Below, in pieces: positions 7,408 to 11,085 of a DNA stretch of 11,085 nucleotides. Below the pieces are notes generated by a model that worked only from the letters and a program-made list of their open reading frames with translations, searched no databases and was not told the origin of the DNA. Made by a program: the position numbers and the translations under genes. Position 1 is the first letter of the stretch, and each line of letters opens with the position of its first letter. Origin of the DNA: Cloacimonetes bacterium TCS62 (GTDB taxonomy: Bacteria > Cloacimonadota > Cloacimonadia > Cloacimonadales > TCS61); contig LSCM01000024.1 of the NCBI GenBank assembly GCA_001577185.1, positions 1 through 11,085 on the forward strand. The letters are read 5' to 3'.

Positions 7408-8344
7408 TTTTTCTTAGCTCCTGTTTTATGTTATCTAAATCTTCTACAGAATCTATACTTAGCACTTTAGCTTTTCTGTCTATCTTTTTCATCATACCTG
7501 CTAGTACTTTTTTGGGACCAAATTCTATAAAAATCTCTATACTTTGCTCAAGAAGATACTTGATCGAATCAACCCAAAGTACAGATGAAGTAACCTGCTT
7601 TGTCAGATTTTCTCTAAGTTTTTTTGGATTGGTTTCCGGGAGTGCACTAACATTAGAGATCACTGGGATGTTTGTTTTTCTGAAATCAAAATTTTTCATC
7701 TCTTCAGAAAGCCAAATTCCAGCTTTTTTAATAAGTGGAGAATGAAAAGGTCCACCAACTTTTAAAGGAATAATTCGTTTTGCTCCTTCCTTTTTTAGAA
7801 GTTCATTAGCCTTTTCTACACCAGATCTTGTACCGGAAATAACAGTTTGAACAGGAGTATTAAAATTTGCAGCTACTACAATTCCTTCTTGTGATGCTTT
7901 TTTGCAAATTTGCTTTACGGTATCTACATCTGAGCCGAGAATAACTGACATGGCAAATGGTTGATCTTCATTTGCAACAATCATGAATTCTCCACGTTTG
8001 TGAACTAAATACATTGCATCTTCAAAGTTAAGCACACCATTTGCTACTAAAGCAGAAAATTCTCCTAAGGAATGACCTGCTACAAAATCAGGTTTAATAT
8101 CAATTTCAGCAATTAGAGATCTCATTGCTACTATACTGTGAAACAAAATTGCTGGTTGAGTGTATTTAGTTTTTTTTAGATCTTCTAGAGGACCTTCTTT
8201 CATAATTTGAAATAAATTAGTTTTATTTTTTTTATCAAATTCAGTAAGTATCTTTTTAAATTCCGGATCTTTTTTAACAAAATCCATAGCCATTCCTATG
8301 TATTGTGCACCTTGCCCCGGAAATAAAAACGCAATTTTTTTCAC
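7400..8344 (-). CDS. fabD: Malonyl-CoA:ACP transacylase
   Basis: The enzyme moves malonyl groups from CoA to ACP, supplying the extender unit for FabH and FabF. The FPGQGAQ motif is at residues 8-14, the nucleophile Ser92 is in GHSLGE, and Arg117 and His201 (GGPFHSP) complete the site; all three match E. coli FabD numbering. I choose the GTG at 8344, giving 314 aa, rather than a TTG four codons earlier. The upstream codons TTG-GGA-GGT contain the GGGAGG Shine-Dalgarno itself, which sits 4 nt before this GTG, and the protein then starts with the usual KKIAFLFPGQG. It begins 16 nt after fabH ends and overlaps fabG by 8 nt. Confidence 0.95.
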   Translation of the reverse strand: MKKIAFLFPGQGAQYIGMAMDFVKKDPEFKKILTEFDKKNKTNLFQIMKEGPLEDLKKTKYTQPAILFHSIVAMRSLIAEIDIKPDFVAGHSLGEFSALVANGVLNFEDAMYLVHKRGEFMIVANEDQPFAMSVILGSDVDTVKQICKKASQEGIVVAANFNTPVQTVISGTRSGVEKANELLKKEGAKRIIPLKVGGPFHSPLIKKAGIWLSEEMKNFDFRKTNIPVISNVSALPETNPKKLRENLTKQVTSSVLWVDSIKYLLEQSIEIFIEFGPKKVLAGMMKKIDRKAKVLSIDSVEDLDNIKQELRKNV

Positions 8345-8348
8345 TTTA

Positions 8349-8354
8349 CCTCCC
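8349..8354 (-). promoter_or_regulatory. Shine-Dalgarno that decides the fabD start
   Basis: GGGAGG on the minus strand is followed by TAAA and then GTG. Because it overlaps the only upstream alternative start (TTG at 8356-8354), it argues for initiation at the GTG. Confidence 0.75.
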
Positions 8355-8360
8355 AATTAC

Positions 8361-9356
8361 TTACATTCTAAAAAGTAAACTACCAGATGTTAATCCAGCA
8401 CCAAAAGAAGCTAATAATACTAAGTCCCCATGACGGATTCTATTTTCTCGAATTGCTTCGTCCAGAGCCATAGGAACGGTTGCAGATGAAGTATTACCAT
8501 ACTTTTCGATATTTATGAAAACTTTTTCTTCATCAATTTTCAGTTTTTTACCAAGTGCGTCAATAATTCTTAAGTTTGCTTGATGAGTTATTAACCAATC
8601 AATGGATTTTGTATCCATATGGTTTCTTTTTAGAACTTTTTGACATGTGTTATACATTGATTTTATCGCTAATTTGAAAATTTTGTTACCTTCCATATAA
8701 ACAGTATGTAGATTTTCCTGAACCGTCTCTTTGGTTGCAGGTTTTCTGGAACCTCCCGCATCTTGGATCAGCAAGTCATAATAAGTACCATCAGCTGAAA
8801 GATCTGAATCGATCAATCTTGAAATATCTTTTGGTTCCGCTCTAGAAATAATCGTAGCACCAGCCCCATCACCAAATAATACACAGGTATTTCTATCATC
8901 ATAATTTGTTATTTTAGAAAGAATTTCTACTCCAATCACCAATACATTTTCTGCTATACCATTTTCAATATATTGCTTTGCAATATTTGCTGCATAGATC
9001 CATCCTGTACAGCCGGCGGATACGTCAAAAGCTGGGAAATCTCTTAGCCCTAGTTTTTTTTGTAGAATGCATGCTGTGGAGGGGAAAGGATGGTCACCAG
9101 ATATAGTTGCACATATAATCATATCAATATCTCTATGTTTGATCCTGGCACTTTCAATGGCTTTTAAAGTAGCTTCATAAGCCAAATCGGTTGCAGCTTG
9201 ATCCTTTGAAGCAATATGACGTTCAGACATGCCTGTTCGTGTTCGTATCCATTCATCTGAAGTATCAACTATCTTCTCCAGATCTGTATTAGTTAATATT
9301 TTTTCAGGAACGTACATACCTGTACCTGAAATTTTTGCAAAATATTTTTCCATCAT
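8361..9356 (-). CDS. fabH: 3-oxoacyl-ACP synthase III (KAS III)
   Basis: This 331-residue enzyme starts fatty acid synthesis by condensing an acyl-CoA primer with malonyl-ACP. The catalytic residues are Cys116 (VSAGCTGW), His258 (THQANLR) and Asn288 (KYGNTSS). The N-terminal EWIRTRTGMSERHIA is the family signature for CoA binding, and the C-terminal SFGAGLTSGSLLF is also typical. The primer preference (acetyl or branched) cannot be read from the sequence. The protein begins with two ATGs in a row; the first overlaps the plsX stop as ATGA, and a GAGAGG site lies about 8 nt upstream, so either could be used. Confidence 0.96.
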   Translation of the reverse strand: MMEKYFAKISGTGMYVPEKILTNTDLEKIVDTSDEWIRTRTGMSERHIASKDQAATDLAYEATLKAIESARIKHRDIDMIICATISGDHPFPSTACILQKKLGLRDFPAFDVSAGCTGWIYAANIAKQYIENGIAENVLVIGVEILSKITNYDDRNTCVLFGDGAGATIISRAEPKDISRLIDSDLSADGTYYDLLIQDAGGSRKPATKETVQENLHTVYMEGNKIFKLAIKSMYNTCQKVLKRNHMDTKSIDWLITHQANLRIIDALGKKLKIDEEKVFINIEKYGNTSSATVPMALDEAIRENRIRHGDLVLLASFGAGLTSGSLLFRM

Positions 9357-10354
9357 TTTTCTATCCTCTCAAAATATTCTTTTGTGTGTGCAATAAATCC
9401 AGATTTTGCGATTTTAGATGCTACATGAACTGCATTTTTTATTGCATTAGAATTCGATCTGCCATGTGATACGACCGAAATTCCATTTAGTCCGACTAAA
9501 AGTGCTCCACCATATTCAGTATGGTCCATTTTCTTCTTAAGATATGCATAGACTGGAAAAGATAAAAGAGCACCTAATTTTGCGATCCAATCTTTTTTTA
9601 TCTGCTCTTTCATAATAGAGAAAATCGTGTAAGCGGCACCTTCCACAGTTTTCAACATTACATTTCCAACAAAACCATCACAGACTATTACATCTGCAAT
9701 ACCCTTTAATAGATCTTTTCCCTCTATATTACCTATAAAATTAATATCTTTAAAATTGTCTAATTTTGTATAAGTTTTTTTTACTAATTCATTTCCTTTT
9801 GAGCTTTCTTCACCTATATTCAACAGAGCAACTCTTGGATGCTCATTGTTGAAAAAGAAACGGGAGTATAAACTGCCTAACTTGGCAAATTGAAGTAGAT
9901 TCTCTGATGAACAATCTACATTTGCGCCTACATCCAATATGATCTGGTTACCTTTTTGGGTAGGGAAATGAGTTGCTATCGCAGGTCTTAGAATGTTTTT
10001 TACTCTTCCATAAGTAAAGAGTGAAGCTGCCATTACAGCACCAGTATTCCCAGCACTTACAACAGCATCTACTATACCGTCCTTTTGCAGTTGTATTGAT
10101 TTAACCAGTGATGAATCTTTTTTTTGTTTAACAATTCTTGAAGGTGAATCTTGCATAGTGATTATTTGAGATGCGTTTATTATTTCTATTCGATTCTCAT
10201 CATAAAAGAACTTATCTAACTCTTTTGATAATCTTTCTTCATTGCCAACTAAGAAGACTTTGTCACAAAAATCTTCCTTAATTGCAAGAATAGCACCTTC
10301 CACTTCCGGGAAAGGTGCATTATCACTGCCAAATGCATCAATTGCTATTTTCAT
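9353..10354 (-). CDS. plsX: Phosphate acyltransferase
   Basis: PlsX converts acyl-ACP and phosphate to acyl-phosphate, the donor used by PlsY to acylate glycerol-3-phosphate, and so links fatty acid synthesis to phospholipids. At 333 residues it is full length for the family. It shows the N-terminal IDAFGSDNAP, SAGNTGAVMA, LDVGANVDC, NIGEESSKGN, CDGFVGNVMLK and the C-terminal GGALLVGLNG with SHGRSN, all in the expected order. The N-terminal motif is usually GGD; here it reads GSD. The start is supported by GGAG about 6 nt upstream. It lies 24 nt after rpmF and overlaps fabH by 4 nt. Confidence 0.96.
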   Translation of the reverse strand: MKIAIDAFGSDNAPFPEVEGAILAIKEDFCDKVFLVGNEERLSKELDKFFYDENRIEIINASQIITMQDSPSRIVKQKKDSSLVKSIQLQKDGIVDAVVSAGNTGAVMAASLFTYGRVKNILRPAIATHFPTQKGNQIILDVGANVDCSSENLLQFAKLGSLYSRFFFNNEHPRVALLNIGEESSKGNELVKKTYTKLDNFKDINFIGNIEGKDLLKGIADVIVCDGFVGNVMLKTVEGAAYTIFSIMKEQIKKDWIAKLGALLSFPVYAYLKKKMDHTEYGGALLVGLNGISVVSHGRSNSNAIKNAVHVASKIAKSGFIAHTKEYFERIEK

Positions 10355-10378
10355 AGATAGCTCCGCAATAAATACGGA

Positions 10379-10558
10379 TTACTCTTCAATATCGATTACT
10401 TTCTTCCCATTATAAAATCCACATTTCTTACACACATTATGGGGTTTTACTGGTTCTCCACAATTTGAACAAGTAGAAATTGATGGCATAGTTGCTTTAT
10501 AATGTGTTCTTCTTTTATTACGACGTGATTTTGAAGTTTTTCTTTTTGGTACTGCCAT
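10379..10558 (-). CDS. rpmF: 50S ribosomal protein bL32
   Basis: This 59-residue protein of the large ribosomal subunit starts MAVPKRKTSKSRRNKRRTHY, the almost invariant basic N-terminus of bL32. It has two CxxC pairs, Cys30/Cys33 and Cys43/Cys46, forming a zinc ribbon, so this is the zinc-binding (C+) form. The ATG is preceded by AAGGAG with 6 nt spacing. It is the first gene of the operon, directly before plsX as in many bacteria, but the DUF177/YceD gene that often precedes it is absent. Confidence 0.96.
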   Translation of the reverse strand: MAVPKRKTSKSRRNKRRTHYKATMPSISTCSNCGEPVKPHNVCKKCGFYNGKKVIDIEE

Positions 10559-10564
10559 AATTAT

Positions 10565-10570
10565 CTCCTT
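10565..10570 (-). promoter_or_regulatory. Shine-Dalgarno of rpmF
   Basis: AAGGAG on the minus strand, 6 nt before the rpmF ATG, confirms the start of this short gene. Confidence 0.75.
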
Positions 10571-10601
10571 CTTTTTCTTAATTTCTTATAAATGAATCAA
10601 T

Positions 10602-10630
10602 TACATAATTTAATAATATTTGCAAGTCAA
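10602..10630 (-). promoter_or_regulatory. Candidate sigma-70-type promoter of the rpmF-fab operon
   Basis: On the minus strand TTGACT (10630-10625) is followed after 17 nt by TATGTA (10607-10602); with 19 nt spacing the alternative hexamer TGTAAT matches five of six consensus bases. Transcription would then begin roughly 35 nt before the rpmF ATG. A second box, TTGACA (10656-10651), is a perfect -35 but has no convincing -10 at 16-18 nt. The region is AT-rich, so chance matches are likely. Confidence 0.35.
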
Positions 10631-10832
10631 ACTATTTTCAGCTTCCAGTGTGTCAAGATTTTTGAAATTACTAGAATTTAATATATACTAATTATTGATT
10701 TTTTCAGAACATACGAAATTCACTTAGTACTATTTTTAAATCACAGATCCCAATATTAGAATAAATTTTTAAATAGGGCAATTATTAACATTTGCTTTAA
10801 TCTGATAAATTTAAATTCTCAATGTTGAAGGT

Positions 10833-11085
10833 CTAAAACTTTTTCAAGATCACTTTCTCCTTAGTTACTTTGTTGGATTGTAATTTGTAAGATGCTAAAA
10901 TCTTATCGCACACTATTTTACCCATATCTTTATTATCACAATACACAGTGCCTAATTTCTCTTCTCTTCCAATTTTGTCTCCAATTTTTTTTGGCAGATA
11001 AGCGCCTGTTGCATAATTTAGCTTTGATTCCAAGTTTTTTCTTCCAGCATTGATATCGATAAGGGCATAACCTATCGCTTGAGAA
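10833..11085 (-). CDS. C-terminal part of a pyrimidine-nucleoside (thymidine) phosphorylase-like protein
   Basis: The open frame runs off the right edge; 83 residues up to a TAG are visible. They contain IDINAGRKNLESKLNYATG followed by AYLPKKIGDKIGREEKLGTVY, matching the pattern of the C-terminal PYNP domain of thymidine and pyrimidine-nucleoside phosphorylases (GAGR-x-x-KEDxID-x-AVG followed by KxGDxVxKGExL). These enzymes split pyrimidine nucleosides with phosphate to free base and (deoxy)ribose-1-phosphate. About 350 residues, including the active site, would lie outside the window, so substrate choice, including the related AMP phosphorylases, cannot be judged. The TTG at 11033 is not the start, because family-type sequence continues upstream of it in frame. 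Confidence 0.75.
   Translation of the reverse strand, partial: SQAIGYALIDINAGRKNLESKLNYATGAYLPKKIGDKIGREEKLGTVYCDNKDMGKIVCDKILASYKLQSNKVTKEKVILKKF

Larger units (their letters stand above)
10559..10832. other. AT-rich intergenic region upstream of the operon
   Basis: This 274-nt stretch is the only sizeable gap in the window. It holds the rpmF ribosome binding site, the candidate promoter and a TAGTACTA palindrome at 10725-10732. I see no plausible open frame, tRNA or GC-rich terminator after the phosphorylase-like gene upstream, so read-through from that gene into the operon cannot be excluded. Confidence 0.5.

Noticed and set aside
10665..10679. AAATT...AATTT inverted repeat near the operon promoter
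   Set aside because: Five-bp A/T arms are expected by chance at this base composition.
10725..10732. TAGTACTA palindrome as a FapR-type operator
   Set aside because: FapR is a Firmicutes regulator with a longer site; an 8-bp palindrome in AT-rich DNA about 170 nt from rpmF is weak evidence.
10833..11033. A free-standing 66-residue gene starting at TTG 11033
   Set aside because: The frame continues upstream without a stop to the window edge with phosphorylase-like residues (IDINAGRKN), so it is the end of a larger gene.
1..11085. Mobile element, phage, CRISPR array, toxin-antitoxin or defence genes
   Set aside because: No transposase, integrase, direct-repeat array or small toxin-like gene pair is visible; the window is core metabolism plus two ordinary envelope genes.

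Overview
The window is AT-rich, single-genome-looking bacterial chromosome, almost fully coding. Its core is a minus-strand run of ten closely spaced genes (about 10558 down to 1389) in the classic order rpmF-plsX-fabH-fabD-fabG-acpP-fabF-rnc, followed by an Elp3-like radical SAM gene and a large membrane-anchored VWA protein. Several junctions overlap (ATGA at plsX/fabH and rnc/radical SAM, 8 nt at fabD/fabG) and the rest are 1 to 54 nt apart, so one operon is the natural reading. A partial pyrimidine-nucleoside phosphorylase-like gene lies upstream on the same strand and runs off the right edge.

The left end is organised differently. Two plus-strand genes converge on the operon: the last 27 codons of an unidentified protein (perhaps a SIMPL/DUF541 domain) and a 407-residue secreted beta-barrel-type outer membrane protein. 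The outer membrane protein means a diderm cell. The AT-rich coding, the 'NPAN'-type barrel and the VWA/GATase-like membrane protein suggest an uncultured or little-studied lineage near the Bacteroidota/FCB group (Cloacimonadota-like is my best guess). This is inference from protein style, not a match.

Functionally the operon joins ribosome assembly (bL32), entry into phospholipid synthesis (PlsX), type II fatty acid initiation and elongation (FabH, FabD, FabG, ACP, FabF) and RNA processing (RNase III). All catalytic residues I checked in the Fab enzymes are intact, several at the same residue numbers as in E. coli. Dehydratase (FabZ/FabA), enoyl reductase and acetyl-CoA carboxylase are not here and must be elsewhere.

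The features most worth attention are small. A strong hairpin with a short T tract lies between acpP and fabF. The rnc gene starts at TTG with no visible Shine-Dalgarno behind a small hairpin, and its product has Asn in place of a metal-binding Asp. The real fabD start is a GTG, and rpmF (59 aa) is easy to miss. I see no evidence for a new multi-gene system, mobile element, CRISPR array or tRNA/rRNA gene.
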